DNA from: Ferrovibrio sp035304305
GTDB taxonomy: Bacteria; Pseudomonadota; Alphaproteobacteria; Ferrovibrionales; Ferrovibrionaceae
Assembly: GCF_035304305.1 (NCBI RefSeq)
Contig: NZ_DATGQG010000054.1
Span: 137,740-201,739 of the forward strand
Reading direction: 5' to 3'
DNA: 64,000 nt
Positions 9,487 to 18,560 of the stretch are shown in pieces. Numbering within the stretch: position 1 is the first letter of the stretch; each line of letters begins with the position of its first letter. The position numbers and the translations under genes were made by a program. The notes under the pieces were generated by a model. The model saw only the letters and a list, made by a program, of their open reading frames with translations. It had not been told where the DNA came from and made no database searches.

Positions 9487-9922
9487 CCGCGGCAGCGGCG
9501 AGCTTCTCGACGCGCACGCGGCTGATCGCCTCGGCGAGTTCTTCCGCCTTGAACGGCTTTTTCAGCAGCACGGCATCCTCGTATTTGCCGCTCAGCTCCA
9601 GGATGCCGAGACCGGTGACGAAGATCACCGGAATGCCGCGCGCCGTAAGACGGTCGGCAACGGCAAAGCCCGGGCGGCCCTGGAGATTGATATCGAGAAT
9701 CGCAATGTCGGCGGCAATCTGCTCCGCCGCGGCGAGAGCCGCCGCGTGGCTGGTCTCGACGGCAGCGACACGGTGGCCGATATCGCTGACGAAATCAGTC
9801 AGCACCTCGGCCACGGCCGCATCATCTTCGGCAATGAAAATCGACAGCGCTTCCGCTGCGGGCGCAGCGGACACCTTGCGACCGGCATGGCTGGCCGCAT
9901 CGCTTCCTGGGCGATCAATCAT
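9434..9922 (-). CDS. Single-domain response regulator (receiver only)
   Basis: A 162-residue protein that is essentially one CheY-like receiver. Seen: the acidic pair in IAEDDAAVAEVL, the phospho-acceptor Asp in ILDINLQG, the switch Thr in VIFVTG and the Lys in LKKPF. There is no output domain, so it probably relays phosphate or binds a partner. The ATG at 9922 is preferred; one at 9955 would add 11 residues. It sits inside a cluster of stress-type genes, so a link to stress signalling is possible but unproven. Its 3' end overlaps the DUF2243 gene by 53 bp on the opposite strand. Confidence 0.85.
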   Translation of the reverse strand: MIDRPGSDAASHAGRKVSAAPAAEALSIFIAEDDAAVAEVLTDFVSDIGHRVAAVETSHAAALAAAEQIAADIAILDINLQGRPGFAVADRLTARGIPVIFVTGLGILELSGKYEDAVLLKKPFKAEELAEAISRVRVEKLAAAAVTSGAWRESRRRERRSN

Positions 9923-10073
9923 GTCCGGAGAATCCCTCTTTTCAGCGACACGCAATCACGTTCGGTACGCAGTCCGATATGCAGGGGGACATAGGCACCG
10001 GCAGCAGCGAAAACAAGAGCCGCGACCATGACATCGCCGTGTCAGAACCCGTGTTCCATGCAGGCAATCAGAT

Positions 10074-10098
10074 GGAACCGCGTCTGCGGTCAGGGGTA
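10074..10098 (+). promoter_or_regulatory. Weak EcfG-like promoter
   Basis: GGAAC (10074-10078), 16-bp spacer, GGTA (10095-10098). The -35 is perfect but the -10 matches poorly (GGTA against CGTT). Listed because three neighbouring genes in the window have better copies. Confidence 0.3.
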
Positions 10099-10134
10099 TC
10101 CGGAGGAGAGCGGTACCGAGGAAAGGTTGCAGTC

Positions 10135-10314
10135 ATGACTCCGGGAGATCTGGCATTTTTCACTGGCATGATGATCGGCTATCTGGCCTTCGCCGGCGCA
10201 TTGCTGTTCGGCATGATCACCTCTTCGGCGCCGCCACCATCGGCACCGATGGACCAGGAACGCCATCCGCTGCGGCAGCGGCCCGATCTCCGGCCGGTGC
10301 AGCAGACACACTGA
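10135..10314 (+). CDS. Small single-pass membrane protein, unknown function
   Basis: A 59-residue protein with one hydrophobic helix (about residues 6-28, LAFFTGMMIGYLAFAGALLF) and a polar Pro/Arg/Gln-rich tail. GAGGAAAGG at 10118-10126, 8 bp before the ATG, decides this start; an in-frame upstream start at 9979 would bury the membrane helix and lacks support. No family recognised. It may belong to the stress cluster, judging by the weak EcfG-like motif upstream. Confidence 0.55.
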   Translation: MTPGDLAFFTGMMIGYLAFAGALLFGMITSSAPPPSAPMDQERHPLRQRPDLRPVQQTH

Positions 10315-10326
10315 ATCGGCGGGATT

Positions 10327-10971
10327 CTAGACCTCGGTGATGCCCCTGGTTGCGGCCATAGCCGGCCGCAACCGCAGCCGCACCCACCACTGCGCCAGCA
10401 CGGACTTTTCTCCGATCATCGCCTGCCCTTCCGGCGTCATCGTCAGGCAGGCCAGCATCGGCGCCGCGTGCAGGTCGGCCAGGCTGATCCGCGCGCCGCA
10501 GAGAAAAGGCTGCCCGGCGAGAATGTCGGCCAGTGTGTCGCAGGCCGCCCGCGCCTTCGGCAGCGCAGCCGCGATTGCCGTTTCGTCGGGTGTCGCGCCG
10601 CGCAGCGGCTTGCGCACCCGCTCGACGAACAATCCCCAGACCCAGGCGCGATAGGCATAAGAATCGAGGATCGAGATCGTCTGGTTCATGCGGGCCCGCG
10701 GCTGCGGGTCCTGCGGCTGCAGCGGCGGACCGTCGAAGGCCTCGTCGACATAGCGGCTGATCGCACCGCTTTCGTACAGCGCGAAGCCGTCATGCTCGAA
10801 AGCGGGGATTTTCCCGAAGGGCTGGCGCCGCAGATAGTCCGGCGGCGGTCCGTCGGGCGCGAACACGTCGACCTCTTCCAGGCGGTAGGGGACGCCCTTC
10901 TCTTCCAGCGCCAGCCGGCAGATGCGCGTGTAGACGCTGTAGGTCGCGCCGAAGAGAACCGGCGGCGCCAT
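10327..10971 (-). CDS. Glutathione S-transferase family protein
   Basis: A 214-residue GST. The N-terminal thioredoxin-like domain carries the glutathione-binding motifs: TYSVYTRICRLALEEKGVPY, the cis-Pro segment GKIPAFEHDG, and the ESGAI motif (about residues 67-71). The C-terminal helical domain has the capping-box region ISLADLHAAPML. The active residue is probably Ser or Tyr near position 12. It starts 1 bp after the LysE exporter stop, so the two are translationally coupled. Substrate unknown. Confidence 0.9.
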   Translation of the reverse strand: MAPPVLFGATYSVYTRICRLALEEKGVPYRLEEVDVFAPDGPPPDYLRRQPFGKIPAFEHDGFALYESGAISRYVDEAFDGPPLQPQDPQPRARMNQTISILDSYAYRAWVWGLFVERVRKPLRGATPDETAIAAALPKARAACDTLADILAGQPFLCGARISLADLHAAPMLACLTMTPEGQAMIGEKSVLAQWWVRLRLRPAMAATRGITEV

Positions 10972-10972
10972 C

Positions 10973-11620
10973 TCAGCGCCGCGCCTCCATCGCCATGCGG
11001 AACGCCAGTCCGGCCAGCACGGTGCCCATTACCCACCGCTGCAGCAGCAGCCAGAGCGGCCGGGCGGCGAGGAAACCGGCGATGCTGCCGGCGGCAACGG
11101 CGATCAGGGCGTTCACGCTGACGCTGATCAGGATCTGCGTCGCACCCAGCAGCAGCGACTGCAGCAGCACATGGCCCTGCTCCGGCGCAATGAACTGCGG
11201 CAGCAGCGAGAGATAGAGCATCGCGATCTTCGGATTGAGCAGGTTGGTGACGAAGCCCATGGTGAACAGCCTGCGCGGACTGTCCTGCGGAAGCTGCCGC
11301 ACCTGGAAGGGCGAGCGGCCGCCGGGTTTCAGTGTCTGCCAGGCGAGATAGAGCAGATAGGCCGCGCCGCCATAGCAGAGCGCCTCATAGGCATAGGGCA
11401 CCGCGAGCAGCAGCACCGTGATGCCGAAGGCGGCGCAGAGCATGTAGACCACGAAGCCGAGCGCCACACCGCCCAGCGAGATCAGCCCGGCCATGCGGCC
11501 CTGGCAGATCGAGCGCGAGATCAGGTAGATCATGTTCGGCCCCGGCGTAAGCACCATGCCGAGCGAGACAAGGGCGAAGGCGGCCCAGTTGGCGGCAGGC
11601 AGCAGGGTGAAGGTGTTCAT
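10973..11620 (-). CDS. LysE family amino-acid exporter
   Basis: A 215-residue inner-membrane exporter of the LysE/RhtB family. Seen: the conserved opening LGMVLTPGPNMIYLISRSICQG (residues about 18-39), six hydrophobic helices, and GFVTNLLNPKIAMLYLSLLPQF in the middle, which is the second family signature. The usual cargo is an amino acid or a derivative; it cannot be read from sequence. It forms a two-gene operon with the GST downstream. Confidence 0.92.
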   Translation of the reverse strand: MNTFTLLPAANWAAFALVSLGMVLTPGPNMIYLISRSICQGRMAGLISLGGVALGFVVYMLCAAFGITVLLLAVPYAYEALCYGGAAYLLYLAWQTLKPGGRSPFQVRQLPQDSPRRLFTMGFVTNLLNPKIAMLYLSLLPQFIAPEQGHVLLQSLLLGATQILISVSVNALIAVAAGSIAGFLAARPLWLLLQRWVMGTVLAGLAFRMAMEARR

Positions 11621-11786
11621 GGGAGGCCGTCGGCGTCGTTGCGGTCGCGCGACTCTATCCGGCCCGCCGTGGAACGCTGAAGCGCGAAATTGCAGCGATG
11701 CAATGCGCCGCCGGCGCAGGGGAAAGACAGAGCCGCGCGCGGCGGAAGGGCGAGGGGTTATCCGACCGGGCCTGATGCGCCCGCGT

Positions 11787-12152
11787 CTACTGCGCCACCG
11801 TCATCAGCTCAAAAAGATGGCCGTCGGGCGAGCGGAAATAGACGCCGCGGCCGCCGCCCCAGTGATTGATCTCGCCGTTCTCCGGCGTCGTCGGCCCGCT
11901 GCCGTAACTGAGGCCTGCCGCCCGGATGCGGCCGAAGATGGCGTCGAACTCCGCCTCGCTGACATGGAAGGCGTAATGCTGGGTCCTGAAGTCGGTGTCG
12001 GTGTCGAACAGCAGATGCAGCTGCTCGTTCACCTGGACCGGCGCAAAGAAACCGGGCTCGCCGCATTCCAGCCCGAAGAGGTCGGCGAAGAATCTGGCCG
12101 CCGCGAGCTTGTCGCGCGCCGGCACGATGGTGTGGTTGAGAACGATGGCCAT
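11787..12152 (-). CDS. VOC (glyoxalase/bleomycin-resistance) family protein
   Basis: A 121-residue single VOC domain. Seen: MAIVLNHTIVPARDKLAAAR, the strand with LFGLECGEPGFFAPVQ, and the C-terminal VYFRSPDGHLFELM motif with the metal-binding Glu. The ATG at 12152 is chosen because the domain starts there; the frame continues open upstream for 142 codons through the repeat array, with no homology or ribosome site. Function within the superfamily (dioxygenase, glyoxalase or resistance protein) cannot be assigned. Confidence 0.85.
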   Translation of the reverse strand: MAIVLNHTIVPARDKLAAARFFADLFGLECGEPGFFAPVQVNEQLHLLFDTDTDFRTQHYAFHVSEAEFDAIFGRIRAAGLSYGSGPTTPENGEINHWGGGRGVYFRSPDGHLFELMTVAQ

Positions 12153-12230
12153 GGCGGATCCCTGTCGCTGCGGTCCGGTGCTGCCGGTCTGATCTAGGGC
12201 GGAGGGCGGCGGCAGGCAGCGGTGCTTCGC

Positions 12231-12259
12231 TTGACAGTCGCGCCTGAATGTTCTATCAT
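12231..12259 (+). promoter_or_regulatory. Near-consensus sigma70 promoter upstream of the repeat array
   Basis: TTGACA (12231-12236), exactly 17 bp, TATCAT (12254-12259). The -35 is perfect and the -10 matches 5 of 6. Transcription should start near 12266, about 450 nt before the purB ATG and 100 nt before the repeats, so the repeats would be transcribed. Confidence 0.7.
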
Positions 12260-12368
12260 TGTTCTTTTCCGCTGTTGCCCATCGTCCATCCGACCATTCC
12301 ATGGCCGCTCCCCGGGGGAGCGTCCGCATATAAGTGCATTCGTCTGCCACAACCCCAGCCTGTGCCCG

Positions 12369-12492
12369 AACCGGATTCAACGGGATTGAACCGGCCTCAA
12401 CGGGACTCAACTGGCCTCGAACGGGACTGAACTGGCTCTCAACGGGATCGAATTGGCGTCCAACAGGCTCCAACGGGCTGCAACCGGCTCGC
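12369..12492 (+). repeat. Twelve degenerate tandem units of 10-11 bp, helically phased
   Basis: Units begin at 12369, 12379, 12389, 12399, 12409, 12420, 12430, 12441, 12451, 12462, 12472 and 12482. Eleven of 12 begin AAC and one AAT, and all 12 carry GG at positions 5-6. They alternate between an AACCGG or AACTGG type and an AACGGG type, so the double unit is 20-21 bp. Typical units are AACCGGCCTC and AACGGGACTC. Spacing averages 10.3 bp, close to one DNA turn, which puts each AAC-GG on nearly the same helix face. The array is in the presumed 5' leader of purB. Confidence 0.85.
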
Positions 12493-12717
12493 AGCCTGAC
12501 CGGACCGGACCCGCAAGCCGTTGAATTGTCTGGCGGCGGACCTCCGGTCGGCTGCGGGAGGCACCGTTTTTGCGGCATGATCGGCCACCGCGACCCCGCG
12601 GCTCTGCCCGCACAGGCTGTGCGACAGCGGCGGCAGCGGACCGGCGTTGCGCCCGCCCCGGCCGCGGGGTAAACACGGCCCGCTTTCCGTTTCAGCCCTC
12701 CGTCTGCGAGTCGCCCG

Positions 12718-14094
12718 ATGATCCCGCGCTATACCCGTCCCCAAATGGCCGCCATCTGGGAGCCGGAATCGAAATTCCGCATCTGGTTCGAGATCGAGGC
12801 CCATGCCTGCGATGCCCAGGCCGAACTGGGCGTCATTCCGAAAGCCGCCGCGAAGGAGGTCTGGAAGAAGGGCAAATGGGAGATCGCCCGCATCGACGCG
12901 ATCGAGCGCGAGACCAAGCATGACGTCATCGCCTTCCTGACCAATCTGGCCGAGCATGTCGGCCCGTCGGCGCGCTTCGTGCACCAGGGCATGACCTCGT
13001 CCGACGTGCTGGATACCTGCTTCAACGTCCAGCTGGTGCGTGCCGCCGACCTGCTGATCGAGGGCGTCGACCGCGTGCTGGCCGCGCTGAAGGAGCGCGC
13101 CTTCGAGTTCAAGCTGCTGCCCTGCATCGGCCGCAGCCACGGCATCCATGCCGAGCCGACCACCTTCGGCCTCAAGCTCGCCGGCTTCCATGCCGAGTTC
13201 CAGCGCGCCCGCAGGCGCCTGCTGATGGCGCGCGAGGAAGTCGCCACCTGCGCGATCTCCGGCGCCGTCGGCACCTTCGCCAACATCGATCCCTTCGTCG
13301 AGGAATGGGTGGCGAAGAAGCTCGGCCTGCAGCCCGAGCCGGTCTCCACCCAGGTGATTCCGCGCGACCGCCACGCCGCCTATTTCGCCCATCTCGCCGT
13401 GGTGGCCTCCTCGGTCGAGCGGCTGGCCGTCGAGATCCGCCACCTGCAGCGCTCCGAGGTGATGGAGGCCGAGGAATTCTTCTCGCCGGGCCAGAAGGGC
13501 AGCTCGGCGATGCCGCATAAGCGCAATCCGGTGCTGACCGAGAATCTCACCGGTCTGGCGCGGCTGGTGCGCTCGGCCGTGATCCCGGCGCTGGAGAACG
13601 TCGCGCTGTGGCACGAGCGCGACATCAGCCATTCCTCCGTCGAGCGCGGCATCGGGCCCGACGCCACCATTCATCTCGATTTCGCCCTGCATCGTCTCGC
13701 CGGGGTGATCGAGAAGCTGGTCGTCTATCCCGACAACATGATGAAGAATCTCGACCGCTTCGGCGGCCTGGTGCATTCGCAGCGCGTGCTGCTGGCGCTG
13801 ACCCAGGCGGGCCTGTCGCGCGAGGAGGCTTACGCGCTGGTGCAGAAGCATGCCCTGCGCATCTGGCAGCATGGCGGCGATTTCCTCCAGGCGCTGCTCG
13901 GCGAGAAAGACGTCACCGCCCGGCTGAAGCCGGCGCAGCTCACCGCCCTGTTCGATCTCGGCTATCACCTGAAGCATGTCGACACCATCTTCGCCCGCGT
14001 CTTCGGCCCGGAAGGCCTGACGCCGGGGAAAGCAGGGAAGGCCGCGCCGAGGAAGAAGACGGCCGCCAAGCCGAAGGCCAGGAAGAAGCGTTGA
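12718..14094 (+). CDS. purB: Adenylosuccinate lyase
   Basis: A 458-residue fumarase-superfamily lyase that acts twice in purine synthesis: SAICAR to AICAR, and adenylosuccinate to AMP. Seen: MIPRYTRPQMAAIWEPESKF at the start, HQGMTSSDVLDTC near residue 90, and the signature SSAMPHKRNP near residue 262, with the catalytic Ser in its loop. Typical length is about 435; the extra residues form a basic C-terminal tail (about residues 438-458) with KKTAAKPKARKKR, resembling the PuuE leader. It lies downstream of the repeat array and sigma70 promoter. The dehalogenase gene follows after 48 bp. Confidence 0.97.
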   Translation: MIPRYTRPQMAAIWEPESKFRIWFEIEAHACDAQAELGVIPKAAAKEVWKKGKWEIARIDAIERETKHDVIAFLTNLAEHVGPSARFVHQGMTSSDVLDTCFNVQLVRAADLLIEGVDRVLAALKERAFEFKLLPCIGRSHGIHAEPTTFGLKLAGFHAEFQRARRRLLMAREEVATCAISGAVGTFANIDPFVEEWVAKKLGLQPEPVSTQVIPRDRHAAYFAHLAVVASSVERLAVEIRHLQRSEVMEAEEFFSPGQKGSSAMPHKRNPVLTENLTGLARLVRSAVIPALENVALWHERDISHSSVERGIGPDATIHLDFALHRLAGVIEKLVVYPDNMMKNLDRFGGLVHSQRVLLALTQAGLSREEAYALVQKHALRIWQHGGDFLQALLGEKDVTARLKPAQLTALFDLGYHLKHVDTIFARVFGPEGLTPGKAGKAAPRKKTAAKPKARKKR

Positions 14095-14142
14095 CAGCGG
14101 CGTGACAGCGGCCTCTCCTGCGGCAAAAAAGGAGAGGACGCC

Positions 14143-15027
<885 letters not shown>

Positions 15028-15033
15028 CGCCGC

Positions 15034-15498
15034 CTATTTGGCGAAGATCATCTCGTCGTGGGCGAAGGCCTTGAACTCGAGCGCGTTGCCCGAGGGGTCG
15101 AGGAAGAACATGGTGTGCTGCTCGCCCACCTCGCCCTCGAAGCGGACATAGGGTTCGATGATGAACTTGATGCCGGCCTTGCTGAGCTTCTCGGCCAGCG
15201 CCTTCCAGTCGGGAATGGTGAGGATGACGCCGAAATGCTTCACCGGCACGTCATGGTCGTCGACCGCGCTGGTGGATTTGTGGCCGCATTCCTCCGGTGC
15301 CAGATGCGCCACGAGCTGGTGGCCGAAAAAGTCGAAATCGACCCAGTTCTCGGCCGAGCGGCCTTCCGGGCAGCCGAGCAGTTCGCCGTAGAATTTGCGG
15401 GCCTCGGCAATGTCGCGGACCGGGAAGGCGAGATGGAAGGGACGGATCGCCCGGGCGGCGGTCTCGGCGGCAGGCTTGGTCGGGTTCAGGGCATTCAT
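15034..15498 (-). CDS. VOC family protein (dioxygenase-like)
   Basis: A 154-residue VOC protein. Seen: IRPFHLAFPVRDIAEARKFY with the first metal His, NWVDFDFFGHQLVAHL, VKHFGVILTI with the second His, and FFLDPSGNALEFKAF with the metal Glu. This resembles the group of predicted dioxygenases found in many Proteobacteria. The ATG at 15498 is preferred over the longer frame because residues upstream are not domain-like. It is convergent with the dehalogenase gene, 6 bp apart. Substrate unknown. Confidence 0.87.
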   Translation of the reverse strand: MNALNPTKPAAETAARAIRPFHLAFPVRDIAEARKFYGELLGCPEGRSAENWVDFDFFGHQLVAHLAPEECGHKSTSAVDDHDVPVKHFGVILTIPDWKALAEKLSKAGIKFIIEPYVRFEGEVGEQHTMFFLDPSGNALEFKAFAHDEMIFAK

Positions 15499-15668
15499 CG
15501 CGGCGGGCCTCGTGCAGGGGGCGGATCGTTTGCCCGAAGATAGCGGCTGGCGCTGCGGCGGCAACCGATTAAAACTCCACCGGCCATGAGTTTTCCTCAT
15601 GGCATCCCACCGCCGCCGGCGCGCTGCCGCCGTCTGGTTTTCCCCGATTGCCGCCCCATATACGCCCG

Positions 15669-16658
15669 ATGCCAGTCTTCTCCGTTCTCGACCTCTCCCC
15701 GATCACCCAGGGCAGCGACGCCGCCCAGTCCTTCCGCAACAGCCTCGACCTCGCGCAGCATGCCGAGCGCTGGGGCTACCGGCGCTTCTGGCTGGCCGAG
15801 CATCACAACATGCCCGGCATCGCCTCGGCGGCGACCTCGATCCTGATCGGCCATGTCGCCGGCGGCACCTCGACGATCCGGGTCGGCGCCGGCGGCATCA
15901 TGCTGCCGAACCATTCACCGCTGGTGATCGCCGAGCAGTTCGGCACGCTGGCCTCACTCTATCCCAGCCGCATCGATCTGGGCCTCGGCCGCGCCCCCGG
16001 CACCGACCAGCGCACCGCCTATGCCCTGCGCCGCAACCTGACCTCCGACGAGGACGAATTTCCGCGCGACGTGGTCGAGCTGATGAACTACTTCGCGCCG
16101 GCCGAGCCGGGCCAGGCGATCCGTGCCGTGCCGGGCGCCGGGCTAGACGTGCCGATCTGGATCCTCGGCTCCAGCCTGTTCGGCGCGCAGCTCGCCGCCA
16201 TGCTCGGCCTGCCCTACGCCTTCGCCTCGCATTTCGCGCCCCAGCAGATGATGCAGGCGATCGCGCTCTACCGCGAACGCTTCAAGCCGTCGGAGCATCT
16301 CGACAAACCCTATGTGATGCTAGGCTTCAACATCTTCGGCGCCGATACCGACGAGGAGGCGCTGCTGCTCTCGACCTCCTGGAAACAGGCTTTCGTCAAC
16401 CTGCGCAGCGGCCGGCCGGGCCAGCTGCCGCCGCCGAAGCCCGGTTACGACGACGAGCTGCCGCCGCAGTTCCGCGCCATGCTGGACCAGGTGCTGTCCT
16501 GCTCGGCCGTGGGATCGCCGCAGACGGTGCGCGCGACGCTGCAGCAGTTCCTGCAGCGCACCGGCGCGGACGAGCTGATGCTGACGGCGCAGATCTTCGA
16601 TCACAAGGCGCGGCTGCGCTCCTTCGAGATCGCCGCCGAGATCCGCGACAACCTGTAG
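15669..16658 (+). CDS. LLM class flavin-dependent oxidoreductase (MsnO8-like)
   Basis: A 329-residue luciferase-like monooxygenase using reduced flavin. Seen: FSVLDLSPITQGSDAAQSFR at the start, RRFWLAEHHNMPGIA near residue 39, GGIMLPNHSPLVIAEQFGTL, and RIDLGLGRAPGTDQRTAYALR, all hallmarks of the MsnO8 subgroup. The ATG at 15669 (MPVFSVLDLSP) is taken; an in-frame ATG 21 bp upstream would add seven residues. A DMT exporter follows after 11 bp in the same direction. Substrate cannot be deduced. Confidence 0.9.
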   Translation: MPVFSVLDLSPITQGSDAAQSFRNSLDLAQHAERWGYRRFWLAEHHNMPGIASAATSILIGHVAGGTSTIRVGAGGIMLPNHSPLVIAEQFGTLASLYPSRIDLGLGRAPGTDQRTAYALRRNLTSDEDEFPRDVVELMNYFAPAEPGQAIRAVPGAGLDVPIWILGSSLFGAQLAAMLGLPYAFASHFAPQQMMQAIALYRERFKPSEHLDKPYVMLGFNIFGADTDEEALLLSTSWKQAFVNLRSGRPGQLPPPKPGYDDELPPQFRAMLDQVLSCSAVGSPQTVRATLQQFLQRTGADELMLTAQIFDHKARLRSFEIAAEIRDNL

Positions 16659-16669
16659 ACTCGATCCGC

Positions 16670-17575
16670 ATGTTTGCCGTCCTGCGCGCATCGCGCTTCT
16701 ATCCGCTGCTGCTGCTCGTCGCGACAGGCAGCACCCTGGGCCTCGCGCCGCCCTTCGCCAAACTGGCCACCTCGGCCGGCATCCCGGCAATCGCCTTCGC
16801 GTTCTGGCAATACGGCCTTGGCGGCCTCGGCCTGCTGGCACTCGCCATGCTGTCCGGCGCGCGCCCGCCGCTCGGCCGGACGCATCTGCGGTATTATGCG
16901 ATCAGCGGCCTGATCACGCTGGCCCTGCCGAACGTGCTGGTCTTCCTCGCGGTGGCGCGGATCGGCGCCGGCCTGCCCAGCATCGTCTACGCCTTCCCCG
17001 CCATGCTGACCTATGCCATGGCGCTGGGCATGCGCATGGAGAAGCTGGCCTGGACGCGCGCAGCCGGCATCGGCCTCGGCCTCATCGGCATCCTGATGAT
17101 CGTCGGCCCGCGCTCGGGGCCCATCGACGAGGCCGCCCTGCCCTGGATGCTGCTGGCCTTCATCGCGCCGGTCTCGCTGGCGGCCGGCAACATCTATCGC
17201 ACACGGGCCTGGCCGAAGGATGCCGCGCCGCTGGCGCTGGCCGCCGGGACCCTGCTCGGCGCCGCCGTCTGGCTGCTGTTCGCCTGCCTGGCGATGGATC
17301 TGTTCTACATGCCCGCCGGCATCGCGGAGCCCGACTGGGTGCTCGCCGCGGCCGGGCTTTTCGCCTGCCTGAGCTTCATTCCCTATTTCGAGCTTCAGCG
17401 CGTCGCCGGACCGGTTTACCTGAGCCAGATCGGCTATGTGATGGCCGCCACCAGCCTCGCCATCGGCACCTTCGTGTTCGGCGAGCGCTACAGCCTGGTG
17501 GTCTGGCTTGCCGTTCTGGTGATCGTTGCCGGCATCCTGCTGGTCAACCGCCGGCCGGCGCAGAAGCCGGCCTGA
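16670..17575 (+). CDS. DMT superfamily transporter (EamA)
   Basis: A 301-residue inner-membrane protein with about ten hydrophobic helices in two EamA repeats. Opening LLLLVATGSTLGLAPPFAKL is typical of drug/metabolite exporters; a second repeat begins near residue 160 (LAFIAPVSLAAGNIYR). The ATG at 16670 lies 11 bp after the flavin monooxygenase gene; the frame stays open far upstream but there is no reason to extend it. Likely cotranscribed with the monooxygenase. Cargo unknown. Confidence 0.88.
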   Translation: MFAVLRASRFYPLLLLVATGSTLGLAPPFAKLATSAGIPAIAFAFWQYGLGGLGLLALAMLSGARPPLGRTHLRYYAISGLITLALPNVLVFLAVARIGAGLPSIVYAFPAMLTYAMALGMRMEKLAWTRAAGIGLGLIGILMIVGPRSGPIDEAALPWMLLAFIAPVSLAAGNIYRTRAWPKDAAPLALAAGTLLGAAVWLLFACLAMDLFYMPAGIAEPDWVLAAAGLFACLSFIPYFELQRVAGPVYLSQIGYVMAATSLAIGTFVFGERYSLVVWLAVLVIVAGILLVNRRPAQKPA

Positions 17576-17599
17576 TCGCGGCGCCCCCGATGCGAGCGC

Positions 17600-18514
17600 T
17601 CAGTGCGAGCGCTCGATCATGGTACCCACGCCATGGGCGGTGAAGAGCTCGAGCAGCAGCACATGCGGAATGCGGCCGTCGAGGATATGGGCCGCCTGCA
17701 CGCCGCCGCGCACGGCATCGAGGCAGGTTTCCACCTTCGGAATCATGCCGCCCGAGATCGTGCCGTCGCCCATCAGAACCAGGGCTTCCTTTGCCGTCAG
17801 CGTCGGGATCAGCTTCTTGTCCCTGTTCAGCACGCCGGCGACATCGGTCAGCATCAGCAGCTTGGAGGCGCCGAGCGCGGCGGCAATGGCGCCGGCCGAG
17901 GTATCGGCATTGATGTTGTAGGTCTCGCCCTGCTCACCCACGCCGATCGGCGCGACGACGGGGATGACATTGGAGTTGAGCAGGGTGCGCAGGATTTCCG
18001 GATTGATGCGCACCGGCTCGCCGACGAAGCCGAGGTCCAGCAGCTTCTCGATGTTCGAGCCCGGATCGCGGACGCTGCGGCGCAGCTTGCGGGCCTCGAT
18101 CAGCTTGCCGTCCTTGCCCGACAGGCCGATGCCGGTGCCGCCGGCGGCGCCGATCGCACTGACGATCTGCTTGTTGATCGAGCCGGCCAGCACCATCTCG
18201 ACGATCTCGACCGTCGCCTGGTCGGTGACGCGCAGGCCATCGACGAATTCGCTCTTGATCTTCAGCCGCTCAAGCATGGCGCCGATCTGCGGCCCGCCGC
18301 CATGCACCACGACCGGATTGATGCCGACCTGCTTGATCAGCACGATGTCGCGGGCGAACTGCTCGGCCAGCTTCTCGTCGCCCATGGCATGACCGCCATA
18401 CTTGATGACCATGGTATGCCCCGCGAATCGGCGCATATAGGGCAGGGCCTCCGACAGCACGTTGGCGGTCTGCTGCAGATGCGCTTCCAGCGGCATCGGG
18501 CCGGAGGTCTTCAT
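17600..18514 (-). CDS. argB: Acetylglutamate kinase
   Basis: A 304-residue amino-acid kinase that phosphorylates N-acetylglutamate in arginine synthesis. Seen: MVIKYGGHAM (about residues 35-44), VVVHGGGPQI, DGLRVTD, LSGKDGKLIEARK and NINADTSAGAIAAALGA, plus the C-terminal TAHGVGTMIE. The ATG at 18514 begins the family-like sequence; the frame extends 22 codons further without homology. It ends the rpmH operon, 46 bp after engB. The stop lies in a direct repeat of TGCGAGCGCTC (17591-17601 and 17604-17614). Confidence 0.96.
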   Translation of the reverse strand: MKTSGPMPLEAHLQQTANVLSEALPYMRRFAGHTMVIKYGGHAMGDEKLAEQFARDIVLIKQVGINPVVVHGGGPQIGAMLERLKIKSEFVDGLRVTDQATVEIVEMVLAGSINKQIVSAIGAAGGTGIGLSGKDGKLIEARKLRRSVRDPGSNIEKLLDLGFVGEPVRINPEILRTLLNSNVIPVVAPIGVGEQGETYNINADTSAGAIAAALGASKLLMLTDVAGVLNRDKKLIPTLTAKEALVLMGDGTISGGMIPKVETCLDAVRGGVQAAHILDGRIPHVLLLELFTAHGVGTMIERSH

Positions 18515-18560
18515 GGTCGGGCTTCTTCCTGGTTGGCGTGACGAGGGATGGTTATACGGG

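Larger units (their letters stand above)
12153..12717. other. 565-bp intergenic region with promoter, phased repeat array and T-run hairpin
   Basis: No convincing gene. From left to right it holds a near-consensus sigma70 promoter on the + strand (12231-12259), an AT-richer stretch, the 12-unit repeat array (12369-12492), and a weak hairpin (CCTCC/GGAGG arms at 12541-12545 and 12557-12561) followed 5 nt later by TTTTT (12567-12571). Both strands are open across the array because the double unit is about 21 bp. On the + strand the GTG-start frame 12334-12672 would encode TGLNWxx heptads, but no ribosome site is visible. The region could be a long purB leader, a small RNA gene or a short repeat-peptide gene. 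Confidence 0.6.

Noticed and set aside
9979..10134. Longer form of the small membrane protein from 9979
   Set aside because: No ribosome site, and the added 52 residues are polar with no signal; the strong GAGGAAAGG favours 10135.
12153..12578. 142-codon N-terminal extension of the VOC gene through the repeat array
   Set aside because: The frame is open but has no ribosome site, and its sequence is only the repeat array read as SPVxxQ heptads; ATG at 12152 starts the domain.
17591..17614. Direct repeat TGCGAGCGCTC at the end of argB as an attachment site
   Set aside because: Only 11 bp, includes the argB stop codon, and no integrated element lies between copies.
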